From Gordonia sp. PP30 (GTDB taxonomy: Bacteria > Actinomycetota > Actinomycetes > Mycobacteriales > Mycobacteriaceae), in the NCBI RefSeq assembly GCF_023100845.1, contig NZ_CP095864.1, forward strand, positions 186,001 through 250,000: 64,000 nt of DNA, written 5' to 3'. The position numbers and the translations under genes are program-made. The notes below the pieces were generated by a model that was not told the DNA's origin, searched no databases, and saw only the letters and a list, made by a program, of their open reading frames with translations. Below are positions 41,512-49,610 of this stretch, piece after piece (position 1 is the stretch's first letter; every line of letters starts with the position of its first letter).

Positions 41512-41803
41512 GCACCCGACCGCTCCCACCGTTGCTAGCCAGTTTCTGGCGACAGTCGTGGAGCGAGGGTGGTGTAAACAGGCCGTTCTCAACGCCCACC
41601 CATGCCACCCTCCCCAGCACGTCGACACCTACCGACTTGCTCCCGTGGTCCCGGAACAGCGAAACGCCCCACCGGATGCTCCGGTGGGGCGTTCTCGGCT
41701 TCGCAGCGTGCTCGCCCCACGATCGCGCCGCCGGTCGCATCGGGCGGAACGCTTCTGGGGCGCCCCGACGGGCCTTTCGCAGCCGCACGCCGAGCGCGGC
41801 CGA
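41512..41803. other. Non-coding stretch with terminator
   Basis: No credible gene. The only strong structure is the 41663-41693 hairpin. The gene it once terminated has been lost. Confidence 0.5.
41663..41693. terminator. Orphan terminator hairpin
   Basis: AACGCCCCACCGGA (41663-41676) and TCCGGTGGGGCGTT (41680-41693) make a perfect 14-bp stem with a TGC loop. There is no intact gene on either side within 900 bp, so it is a relic of deleted cargo. Confidence 0.75.
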
Positions 41804-41825
41804 CATGACACACACATGACACACG
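41804..41825 (+). other. Right integrase arm-type direct repeats
   Basis: Two CATGACACA copies, the second starting 11 bp after the first, 99 bp inside the attR core. The block matches the left pair at 19863-19884 at 20 of 22 positions and has the same orientation. Confidence 0.5.
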
Positions 41826-41921
41826 ATGCTTCGATGCTGTGCTGCCAATCCGCGTTCGTTCGCCGACATCGTTGCAGTACCTGCGAAATTGGTGCCAGGA
41901 ACTCGCGTTTATGACCGCCTA

Positions 41922-41979
41922 CGTCTTGAAAGCGAGCGTGGGTAAAACCACCGGGGGTTCAAATCCCTCCGTCTCCGCA
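41922..41979 (+). other. attR: displaced 3' half of tRNA-Ser
   Basis: From the anticodon loop (CTTGAAAGCGAG, 41925-41936) to GTCTCCGCA the sequence is a tRNA-Ser 3' half: variable arm GTGGGTAAAACCAC, T arm GGGGGTTCAAATCCCTC, acceptor strand CGTCTCC. No 5' half is present, so it is not a functional tRNA. The acceptor strand pairs perfectly with GGAGACG of the tRNA at 19714, better than that tRNA's own 3' strand. It is therefore probably the original host 3' half. Confidence 0.85.
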
Positions 41980-41982
41980 GAT

Positions 41983-42018
41983 GAGGCCGGGTCCGGGAGT
42001 ATCTCCCGGCCCGGCCTC
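41983..42018 (+). terminator. Terminator after the displaced tRNA-Ser half
   Basis: GAGGCCGGGTCCGGGAG and CTCCCGGCCCGGCCTC form a 16-bp stem with one bulged T and a TAT loop. It directly follows attR and was probably the original terminator of the host tRNA-Ser. Confidence 0.75.
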
Positions 42019-42273
42019 AGTTGTTTGCCGAATCGGCTCTGGCGGAGCGGTGGTCGAGGTCGCCGCCATTGCGGCGAACAGATTTTCGCTTCCGCGGTAG
42101 GTCTCCACGACTTCCGCCAGCGCCGAACCTAGTTCGTTCCGGGTGATCTCGCCGCCGTGGTCGGGCCAGAGCCTGGCTGTCGTGGTCATCTCGGTGATTG
42201 CGCCTGCGCGCAGTAGGTGCCCGAGGTCGTCGAAATGCGAGGAGAAGGTCGATCGCACGATCCCCGCGCGGGG
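42019..42273 (-). pseudogene. tetR remnant
   Basis: The minus strand encodes a piece of a TetR protein that starts inside the DNA-binding helix (AGIVRSTFSSHFDDLGHLLRAGAI) and continues AEVVETYRGSENLFAAMAAT before running into the terminator region. The front of the helix-turn-helix and most of the ligand domain are gone. It is divergent from the carboxylase operon and flanks its palindromic operator, so it may once have controlled it. Confidence 0.7.
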
Positions 42274-42313
42274 GATCACCTACTCGACCTTCCGGCGCGG
42301 TACAGTCAGTGTC

Positions 42314-42333
42314 TGACACTGACGTCAGCGTCA
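42314..42333. promoter_or_regulatory. Operator palindrome before the acyl-CoA carboxylase
   Basis: TGACACTGACGTCAGCGTCA is a palindrome with 10-bp arms pairing at 9 positions. It abuts the AAGGAG ribosome-binding site of the carboxylase gene. Likely regulators are the TetR at the end of the operon or the truncated divergent tetR. Confidence 0.65.
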
Positions 42334-42344
42334 AGGAGTGGATG

Positions 42345-45300
42345 ATGAATCGAGTACTGGTTGCCAATCGAGGCGAGATCGCCGTGCGGGTGCTACACGC
42401 CGCGCGGGAGTCGGGATGGCGGTCGACCGCGGTCTATCCGGCCGACGACGCCGCCGGACTACACGTCGCACGCGCCGACGAGTCGGTCCTCCTGCCCGGA
42501 ACGGGTCCGGCCGCATATCTTGACGCCCGCGCGGTGGTCCGCGCGGCACGGTCGGCCGGAGCCGGATTCGTGCATCCCGGCTACGGCTTCCTCAGTGAGG
42601 ATCCGGCCTTCGCGGAGACCTGCGCAGCGGCCGGAATCACCCTGGTGGGCCCGGGTCCGGATACCTTGCGGTTACTCGGCGACAAGGCCAGCGCTCGCCG
42701 GTTCGCGGCGACCCAAGGGGTACCGGTGCTACCGGGCATCGACCGGCCCGTCGGGCTCGACGAGGCCCGCACGTTCCTCGCCGACAACGGTCCGACCATG
42801 GTCAAAGCCCTGGCCGGTGGGGGCGGCAGAGGTATGGCGGCGTGCGTCACCGAAGACGACGTCACCGAGGCCTACGAACGCTGTGCCCGAGAGGCCGTCG
42901 CGGCATTCGGCAATGGAGACCTGTATGTGGAGAAACTCATCGATGCGCCCCGGCACATCGAGGTTCAGATCATCGGGGACGGCACAGGAGCGGTCACACA
43001 CCTCTGGGAACGTGACTGCAGCGTTCAGCGGCGGCATCAGAAGCTGGTCGAAGTCGCACCCGCTCCGGTGCTTGAGCCCGGGCTGCGGGCCGCGCTGCTG
43101 GGTGCGGCGACGCACCTGGCCGGTGCGCTGCGCTATCGGGGAGTCGGCACCGTGGAGTTCCTGGTCAGTGGCACGGACTTCTACTTCATGGAGGCCAATC
43201 CGCGGATCCAGGTCGAACACACCGTCACCGAGGAGATCACCGGAGTGGACTTGGTACGGACACAACTGGCGCTCGCCGAGGGGGCGACCCTGGCCGAACT
43301 GGGCTTGACGGAGCCGCCCCGGGTGCGCGGCTCTTCAGTGCAGGTGAGAGTGAATGCCGAGACTCTGGACACGCAGGGACGCCCGATTCCCGGGACCGGA
43401 GAGGTGACCGGCTTCGCGGCCCCGTCCGGCCCCGGAGTGCGGGTCGACGCCGGCGTCTACGCCGGGATGGAGGTGTCGCCCCGCTACGACTCGCTGCTTG
43501 CCAAGGTCGTCGCCACCGCGCCGGACTTCGTGGCCGCCGCGGGGCGGGCGGCGGCCGCACTTGCCGAATTCGGCATCGGTGGAATAGTCACGAACCGCGC
43601 CCTCGGTCATGCGATCGTGACCGACCCGGACTTTCTGTCCGGGGAATGGGACACCGGTTTCGTGGCACGCCGAATCGATCGCCTGCTGGCGCACGAACTC
43701 GCCGATGCCGGCCCGCGCACCGTCGCCGAGTCGGCGGGCGCCCGCGAGGAGACTGAGATCCCGGACGGGGCGGTGGCCGTCCGCGCAGCCATCTCCGGCT
43801 CCGTGTCCGAGATCGTGGTCGAGTCCGGGCACGAGGTGGCCGCCGGGGCGACCCTGCTGGTCCTGGAGGCGATGAAGATGGAGCACGCCGTCCGCGCGGT
43901 GCACGGCGGCGTCGTCCTCACCCTCGCCGTCGAACCGGGCGATCTGGTGAATGTCGGAGACGTGGTCGCCGTCTTGGTTCCGGCGGAATCGCCCGCGGAG
44001 GACCGGACCGTCCGGTCGGTGGAGCGGGCCGAGGACTGGTCCGCGGAGGTGGCGGAGATCGCGCGGCGCCGGTGCTTCGCCGAACAGCTGGGCGGTCCCG
44101 AGAAGATCGCGCGCCAGCACGCCACCGGACGGCTGACCGCCCGCGAGCGTCTCGCGCTGCTTGCCGACGACGACTCGCTCGCCGAGATCGGTGCGCTCAG
44201 TGGATTCGCACGGCGAGACGACGAACTGGCCACCGTTGAGGTGATGCCGACGAACTTCATCGCCGCGACGATGCGGGTGAACGGGCGCAAGACCGTGGTG
44301 GGGGCCGATGACTTCACGGTGCGGGGCGGCGCCGGCGACGCATCGATCCACCAGAAGCAGATCTGGTTGGAGCAGTACGCCAACGAGATGCGGATTCCGA
44401 TGGTGCGGTTGCTCGACGGGCAAAGTGGTGGCGGCAGCGTCAAGATGGCGGTGGACGCCGGATACACCTATGTCCCGGTCAATCCCGGGTGGGACGCTGT
44501 CGTCGACAGCTTGTCGGTGATCCCCGTGGTGGCCGCGGGGCTGGGGCCCACCGTGGGCCTCGGTGCCGCACGGCTGGTCATGTCGCATCTGGCGATCATG
44601 GTGGCCGGCGTCGGACAGCTGTTCACCGCAGGCCCACCGCTGGTGCGCAGTGCCACCGGCGAGGACCTCAGCAAAGAGGAGCTGGGCGGCGTGGCGGTGC
44701 ACTCAGGCAACGGCACCATCGAGCGGATCGTCACCACCGAAGCCGAGGCGGCCGCGGTGATCCGCGACTTCCTGAGCTACCTCCCCGCCAGCGTCTTCGA
44801 CGTCCCGCCGATCATCGAGTCCACGGACGATCCGGCGCGCAGGGATGAGCTACTGCTCTCGGCGATTCCCCGGAATCAGCGCCGCCCGTACGACATCGCC
44901 CCGATCCTGGAGGCGGTATTCGATACCGGATCGGTGTTCCGATATGCCGAGTACGGTGCAGGCACCGTCACCGCGCTGGCACGTCTGGACGGGCATCCGG
45001 TCGGAGTCCTCGCTTCCGATCCCTTCCAAGGGGCGACGATGACCGTCGAAGGCGCGTTGGCGATTACCCGCTTGGTGGACCTGTGCGAGACCTTTCATCT
45101 TCCGATCGTCAGCCTCACCGATCAGGCAGGCATGTCGATCGGCTCGGTCGCCGAGAGCCGTGCAACGATCCGGCACGGCGCCCGGGCCTTGAGCGCTGTC
45201 TATCAGGCCAGGGTCCCGCAGGCCGAGCTCATCCTGCGGCGGGTCTACGGGGTCGGCGGAGCCGGGATCGTCAACCGGCACCGATGCACGCGCAGCTGGG

Positions 45301-45581
45301 CCTGGCCGTCGGGCGACTGGGGATCGCTGCCGGTGCAGGGCGGGGTCGAGGCCGCATTCGCGGCTCACCTCGCCACCGTGGCGGACCCGGCCGCCGAGGC
45401 GGCGCGGCTCCGCCGCCAGATCCAGGCGATCGGCTCGCCGTTCCGAACTGCGGAACGATTCGGTGTGCAGGACATCATCGACCCTCGCGAGAGCCGCGCT
45501 CTGCTGTGCGATTGGGTGCACGACGCCTACCGGCTCCTCCCCGAGCATCTCGGCCGTCCGCGCTTCGGCACCCGCCCCTGA
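42345..45581 (+). CDS. Single-chain biotin-dependent acyl-CoA carboxylase
   Basis: A 1078-residue fusion of three normally separate parts. Biotin carboxylase (about 1-450) has NRGEIAVRVLHAARESG, the ATP loop GGGGRGM, and NPRIQVEHTVTEE. A biotin carrier domain (about 490-570) has the biotinylated lysine in LEAMKMEHAV. The carboxyltransferase (about 590-1078) has ARERLALLADDDSLAEIG, the GQSGGGSVKM loop and the C-terminal WPSGDWGSLPVQGGVEAAF segment. It carboxylates an acyl-CoA at the alpha carbon; single-chain forms often take long-chain or unusual acyl-CoAs. ATG 42345 has AAGGAG 6 bp upstream; ATG 42342 is also in frame. First gene of a three-gene operon. Confidence 0.93.
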   Translation: MNRVLVANRGEIAVRVLHAARESGWRSTAVYPADDAAGLHVARADESVLLPGTGPAAYLDARAVVRAARSAGAGFVHPGYGFLSEDPAFAETCAAAGITLVGPGPDTLRLLGDKASARRFAATQGVPVLPGIDRPVGLDEARTFLADNGPTMVKALAGGGGRGMAACVTEDDVTEAYERCAREAVAAFGNGDLYVEKLIDAPRHIEVQIIGDGTGAVTHLWERDCSVQRRHQKLVEVAPAPVLEPGLRAALLGAATHLAGALRYRGVGTVEFLVSGTDFYFMEANPRIQVEHTVTEEITGVDLVRTQLALAEGATLAELGLTEPPRVRGSSVQVRVNAETLDTQGRPIPGTGEVTGFAAPSGPGVRVDAGVYAGMEVSPRYDSLLAKVVATAPDFVAAAGRAAAALAEFGIGGIVTNRALGHAIVTDPDFLSGEWDTGFVARRIDRLLAHELADAGPRTVAESAGAREETEIPDGAVAVRAAISGSVSEIVVESGHEVAAGATLLVLEAMKMEHAVRAVHGGVVLTLAVEPGDLVNVGDVVAVLVPAESPAEDRTVRSVERAEDWSAEVAEIARRRCFAEQLGGPEKIARQHATGRLTARERLALLADDDSLAEIGALSGFARRDDELATVEVMPTNFIAATMRVNGRKTVVGADDFTVRGGAGDASIHQKQIWLEQYANEMRIPMVRLLDGQSGGGSVKMAVDAGYTYVPVNPGWDAVVDSLSVIPVVAAGLGPTVGLGAARLVMSHLAIMVAGVGQLFTAGPPLVRSATGEDLSKEELGGVAVHSGNGTIERIVTTEAEAAAVIRDFLSYLPASVFDVPPIIESTDDPARRDELLLSAIPRNQRRPYDIAPILEAVFDTGSVFRYAEYGAGTVTALARLDGHPVGVLASDPFQGATMTVEGALAITRLVDLCETFHLPIVSLTDQAGMSIGSVAESRATIRHGARALSAVYQARVPQAELILRRVYGVGGAGIVNRHRCTRSWAWPSGDWGSLPVQGGVEAAFAAHLATVADPAAEAARLRRQIQAIGSPFRTAERFGVQDIIDPRESRALLCDWVHDAYRLLPEHLGRPRFGTRP

Positions 45582-45621
45582 CCCCCGCATCCCTTCACCC
45601 CCACTTGAACAGAGGAGACCC

Positions 45622-47334
45622 ATGACCTCGTACGACGACTCCGCCGGTGGCCCGGTTTCGGCCGATCTCGAGCAACTGCTGACCCGTGACGGCCAGTCAC
45701 CGCTCGAACGACTCGCACACTGGGCGGCCACCACTCCCGACCGCATCGCGATGTACTACGGGGAGGACGACTCGGAGACGACATTCGCCGAACTGGCGCG
45801 GCTCACCGATTCCATCGCCGGTAACCTCGCCGCGCGCGGCGTCACCAAGGGCGACAGGGTGAGTGTCCTCACCACCAATTCACGTCTCGCGGCGCTGGCG
45901 ATGTTCGGGATCTGGAAGGCCGGTGCCGTCTACAGTCCGGTGAACTTCAGCTTCGCCGGTCGACTGCTCGCCTACCAGCTCGACGACACCGCGCCGGCTC
46001 TGATCATCACCGATGCCGAGTTGATCGGGCGGATCGACGACGTGGCCGACGAGCTTTCGACGGTACCGCCGGTGTACCTGCTGGGGACGGCGCATCGCGC
46101 GACGGTCGTCTCCGGATCCTGGGATGAGCTGGTCGCCGACCACGCGGCCCCGAAGGTGCAGATCGAGTTCGACGATCCGGCAAATCTCATCTACACCTCC
46201 GGTACCACCGGACCCGCCAAGGGCGTGCTGCAGCCCGTGCGCTGGATGGCCCAGTACACCTTCGGTTTGCGATGCAGTCTCACCCCCGACGACGTGGTCT
46301 ACAACGACCTGCCGATGTATCACGTCGGTGGCGCGATCGCGAACGTCGCGCGGGCGATCTGGCGCGGCTGCGAAGTCGCACTGTGGGACCGGTTCAGCCC
46401 GAGCGAATTCTGGTCCCGCATCGACCGCCGCGGCGCCACCACCGCCATCCTTCTTGATGTGATGATTCCGTGGCTGTTGAACGCCGAGCCGTCGGCGACC
46501 GATGCGCACAACACCCTCAACAAGGTCTACATGCAACCACTCCCGGGTCACCACGCGCAGGTGGCGGCGCGATTCGGCTTCGACTTCGTCAACGCGGGGT
46601 TCGGACAGACCGAATCCGGTGCGTCGCTGGCTGTGCTGATCGACGAGACGGAGATCGGCGCGGCCACACCCCCGGAGTTCTACCGCGGATACAGTCGCGA
46701 GCAGATGCGCGCGGTGGCGGCCGCGCACCGGATGACGGTGCTCGGCGCCGGCCAGGTGACGCGTAAAGGGCTGATGGGTGCGCCGACACCCTTCCTCACC
46801 GTCGCGGTGCTCGACGACGACGACCGCCCGTGCGGAGTGGAGGAACCCGGGCAGCTGGCGCTGCGGCCGAACTTGCCCGGCCTCCTGATGACCGAGTACC
46901 TCGGTAAGCCGGACAAGACCATCGAGTGCTGGCGAAACCTCTGGCTGCATACCGGTGACTCGGTGGTGCGAGATGCCGACGGCGTCTTCCACTTCATCGA
47001 CCGGATGGGTGACCGGATACGGGTGCGCGGCGAAAACCTCTCGTCGTACCAGGTGGAGGATTTGCTGACGCAGCACCCGGCCGTCACCATGTGTGCCGCG
47101 TTCGCGGTACGCAGCGGCGAGGGCGACGAGGACGACATCGTCGCGTGCGTCGTCTCCGAGGGGAGCGAACTGACCGAGGACGACATTCATCGGTTCGCCG
47201 CGGAGACGATGCCGAAGTTCATGAGACCGCGTCACGTCCGGATCCTCGACGACCTGCCACGTACCCCGACCAATAAGATCGAGAAGTACAAACTGCGCCG
47301 CGCGATTGCGGCGGAGGTGAACCGGGAGAACTGA
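45622..47334 (+). CDS. Acyl-CoA ligase, paralogue of the ligase at 33 kb
   Basis: A 570-residue ANL ligase with LIYTSGTTGPAKGVLQPVR, YNDLPMYHVGGAIANVARAIW, GFGQTESGASLAVLIDE, LWLHTGDSVV, DRMGDRIRVRGENLSSYQVEDLL and PRTPTNKIEKYKLRR. The last 12 residues are shared exactly with the ligase at 32993-34720, and similarity runs the whole length, so the two arose by duplication or parallel acquisition. It follows the carboxylase by 40 bp with AGAGGAG upstream. It likely supplies the acyl-CoA for the carboxylase. Confidence 0.93.
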   Translation: MTSYDDSAGGPVSADLEQLLTRDGQSPLERLAHWAATTPDRIAMYYGEDDSETTFAELARLTDSIAGNLAARGVTKGDRVSVLTTNSRLAALAMFGIWKAGAVYSPVNFSFAGRLLAYQLDDTAPALIITDAELIGRIDDVADELSTVPPVYLLGTAHRATVVSGSWDELVADHAAPKVQIEFDDPANLIYTSGTTGPAKGVLQPVRWMAQYTFGLRCSLTPDDVVYNDLPMYHVGGAIANVARAIWRGCEVALWDRFSPSEFWSRIDRRGATTAILLDVMIPWLLNAEPSATDAHNTLNKVYMQPLPGHHAQVAARFGFDFVNAGFGQTESGASLAVLIDETEIGAATPPEFYRGYSREQMRAVAAAHRMTVLGAGQVTRKGLMGAPTPFLTVAVLDDDDRPCGVEEPGQLALRPNLPGLLMTEYLGKPDKTIECWRNLWLHTGDSVVRDADGVFHFIDRMGDRIRVRGENLSSYQVEDLLTQHPAVTMCAAFAVRSGEGDEDDIVACVVSEGSELTEDDIHRFAAETMPKFMRPRHVRILDDLPRTPTNKIEKYKLRRAIAAEVNREN

Positions 47335-47951
47335 TGTCGAATGGGACGTGGGCGCGAGCGCGGACCGCTCGTGAAGGCCGCGACCATCAGACCCGCACCG
47401 CGGTGATCGACGCGGCCTCCCACGTCTTCGCCGAATACGGATATGCCCGGACCTCGATGGCGGCGATCGCCGAGGCCGCGGGAGTGTCCAGGCCGACGGT
47501 GTATCTGTACTTCTCGACCAAGGCCGACGTCTTCCGGGCACTGGCCGAGCAGGTGCGCGACGAGTTCCTCCGGGCACACGAGACCACCGGCGATGCGGTC
47601 GGTCCTCACCAACTCTGGCGGGAGTCGACCCGGGCCTTCCTCGCCGCATACCGCGACAACAGTGGCAATCTGACGGTGATCGAGCACCAGGCCCTCGCTG
47701 ATCCGCAGATCCGGGAACTTTGGCTCGAGATACACGAACGGCCACGCCGCAGGATGGTGAACTACATCAAACAGCTCACCGCTGACGGAATCGCCCGGCC
47801 TGTCGCCGAACCCGAAGTGGTCGCCGAGGCCGTCGTCGGGACCATCCAGCACTTCGCAACGCTGCTTGGTCCCGACGAGGACGTGGCCGAGCGCGTCGAA
47901 CAACTGACCTCGATGCACCTGGTGCTCCTGGGCGTGGGGTCCGACGACTGA
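47334..47951 (+). CDS. TetR-family regulator of the carboxylase-ligase operon
   Basis: A 205-residue TetR protein. The DNA-binding region is RTAVIDAASHVFAEYGYARTSMAAIAEAAGVSRPTVYLYFSTKADVFRALAEQV; the C-terminal domain is helical. Its start overlaps the ligase stop codon (TGATG), so it is the third gene of the operon and probably autoregulates through the palindrome at 42314-42333. That link is inference. Confidence 0.9.
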   Translation: MSNGTWARARTAREGRDHQTRTAVIDAASHVFAEYGYARTSMAAIAEAAGVSRPTVYLYFSTKADVFRALAEQVRDEFLRAHETTGDAVGPHQLWRESTRAFLAAYRDNSGNLTVIEHQALADPQIRELWLEIHERPRRRMVNYIKQLTADGIARPVAEPEVVAEAVVGTIQHFATLLGPDEDVAERVEQLTSMHLVLLGVGSDD

Positions 47952-48015
47952 GGCGCCGCACCGGCGCAGGTGAAGCGAAAGCGCAGGGAAATGATCTGTC
48001 ACGCGGGGTCCACCG

Positions 48016-48032
48016 ATGACCTCGGAGGTCAT
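48016..48032. promoter_or_regulatory. Palindrome upstream of the thioesterase gene
   Basis: ATGACCTCGGAGGTCAT is a perfect 17-bp palindrome, 65 bp before the thioesterase start. The same arms (ATGACCT/AGGTCAT) occur at 49506-49524 before the MmyB-like regulator gene, so it is probably that regulator's operator. Confidence 0.7.
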
Positions 48033-48097
48033 GGACCGCGGGAGGCCGGACGGGAACAGTGGGACCGGTCAGACCGTCAACCCCCCGGAGGCCGATC

Positions 48098-48553
48098 ATG
48101 ACGAGCACGACGACCGACGACCGTCCGCGGAGCCGAGAGATCGGCGCCACCGCGAAGCACTGGATCGAAGAGATACTTCTCGGATCACCGGTCGCGGAGA
48201 CCTCGGGCGTGGAGCTCGTCGACGCCGAGTACGACCGCATCCACCTCCGGCTGCCCTTCGCCGACCGGCTGGTCACCGTCCCGGGCGTCCTGCACGGCGG
48301 CGTGATCGCCACCGTCATCGACATCGCCGCGGCGGCCGCCCTGGCGACCGGGATCCGGGACGACGACGGTGTGACCGGTGGCGCCACCAGTCACCTCAAC
48401 ATCGCCTACCTGCGGCCGGCGACGGGCACGGTCGACGTCGTGGCGACCGTGGTGCATCGGACGCGCTCGCTCACCCAGTCCGACGTCGCGGTCCGCGGGA
48501 CGGACGGCACCCTCGTCGCGACCGGCCAGGCGACGAGCCGCCTCTTTCGCTGA
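48098..48553 (+). CDS. PaaI-like hotdog thioesterase
   Basis: A 151-residue single hotdog-fold protein. HLRLPFADRLVTVPGVLHGGVIATVIDIAAAAAL contains the family's HGG-ID active-site pattern; GGATSHLNIAYLRPATGTV and RSLTQSDVAVRGTDGTLVATG are the remaining conserved parts. It hydrolyses acyl-CoA thioesters, releasing CoA. ATG 48098 has CCGGAGG upstream. It stands alone behind a palindrome shared with the MmyB-like regulator, suggesting control by that protein. Confidence 0.9.
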   Translation: MTSTTTDDRPRSREIGATAKHWIEEILLGSPVAETSGVELVDAEYDRIHLRLPFADRLVTVPGVLHGGVIATVIDIAAAAALATGIRDDDGVTGGATSHLNIAYLRPATGTVDVVATVVHRTRSLTQSDVAVRGTDGTLVATGQATSRLFR

Positions 48554-48695
48554 CCCGGATCCGTAGCGGATTCTGCCGGCGGCCGACAGACGTCGCGGAT
48601 CTTGCCGGATCCGCCTTGTGCCCCGCGACAGATTTCGGCGTCGACAGGACCCGCGACCGATCGCCCGGGGCAGCGAGGTCCGCCGCCGAGAGCGG

Positions 48696-49469
48696 TCACT
48701 TTCCCGGCGCGGGCTGCCCACGCGTCAGCGCGTCTCGTGTCGCTTGGTCCGCGGGGTAGAAGGCCTCGATCGCGAGTTCGGCGAGCGTGACCTCGCGCGC
48801 GGTGCCGAACACGGTGGTGGTGGACAGGAACGACAGCACCTGCCCTCCCCGGCGCAGCCGCAGCGGTACGACGATCGACGTGGCCGCCGGCGGTGCCGCG
48901 GGGCCGCCGGCCGCGATCGCGTCGATCAGCTCGGCGAGCTCGTCGTCCGGGGCCGCGTCGTACTCGTGTCGCAGGCGGACCAGCAGCGCTCCGCGCCATT
49001 CGTCGAGGTTCTCGATCGAGGGGGCCAGCCCTCGCGGGTCGACGGAGAGGCGCAGGACGTTCACCGGGGGCTCCAGCAGATCGGGTGCCACGCCGTCGAG
49101 AAGCGCCCAGACCGCGTCGTTGGCGGCGACCAGATCCCAATGCCGGTCGACGACCAGCGCCGGATACGGGAGGTGACCGGCGAGAATCATCTCGATCGCC
49201 GCGTTGACCTCGGCCATCGGCGGGGTCGTGAGCCCGTGTTCGGGGTGCGCGGGCGCGTAGCCGCCGGCGAGCAGCACCCGGTTCTGTTCGCGCGGCGGCA
49301 CGCCGAGATCGGCGCACAGGCGCAGCAGCATCGCGCTGGTCGGGCGGGTGCGGTCGTTCTCGATACAGCTCAGATGGCGGGTCGACACCCGGGCGCGGTG
49401 GGCGAGGTCGAGTTGGGACAGGTGGCGCCGCTGCCGCCACGTGCGGATCAGGGAACCGGCGGTCGTCAT
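48696..49469 (-). CDS. XRE/MmyB-like transcriptional regulator
   Basis: A 257-residue regulator with an N-terminal Cro/C1 helix-turn-helix (LIRTWRQRRHLSQLDLAHRARVSTRHLSCIENDRTRP) and the C-terminal MmyB-like ligand-binding domain (YPALVVDRHWDLVAANDAVWALL, LSVDPRGLAPSIENLDEW). Related proteins commonly bind fatty acyl ligands and regulate a neighbouring enzyme gene. The start is ATG 49469. The palindrome at 49506 is in its own promoter and its twin is before the convergent thioesterase gene, so it probably controls both. Confidence 0.9.
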   Translation of the reverse strand: MTTAGSLIRTWRQRRHLSQLDLAHRARVSTRHLSCIENDRTRPTSAMLLRLCADLGVPPREQNRVLLAGGYAPAHPEHGLTTPPMAEVNAAIEMILAGHLPYPALVVDRHWDLVAANDAVWALLDGVAPDLLEPPVNVLRLSVDPRGLAPSIENLDEWRGALLVRLRHEYDAAPDDELAELIDAIAAGGPAAPPAATSIVVPLRLRRGGQVLSFLSTTTVFGTAREVTLAELAIEAFYPADQATRDALTRGQPAPGK

Positions 49470-49505
49470 GGTGCTCCACCGTAGCCCCGGGCGGCGTGCG
49501 GCGGG

Positions 49506-49524
49506 CATGACCTGCGAGGTCATG
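49506..49524. promoter_or_regulatory. Palindrome upstream of the MmyB-like regulator
   Basis: CATGACCTGCGAGGTCATG has perfect 8-bp arms around GCG, 37 bp before the regulator start codon. A further half-site GCGAGGTCA is at about 49558-49566, on the side of the divergent kinase gene. Confidence 0.7.
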
Positions 49525-49610
49525 GTGACGGCGCCGCGGCTGCGACGGTACGTTATCTGCGAGGTCAGGGGAGCGCACCGCGGTCGCGGGCGCGGAGACG
49601 AGGAGAGAAG

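Noticed and set aside
41063-41914. 283-codon open frame over the TGTAACAAT array
   Set aside because: No ribosome-binding site, no motif, no coding bias; it runs through the hairpins and attR arm repeats.
41922-41979. Second functional tRNA-Ser
   Set aside because: No 5' acceptor strand, D arm or proper 5' anticodon stem; it is a displaced 3' half.
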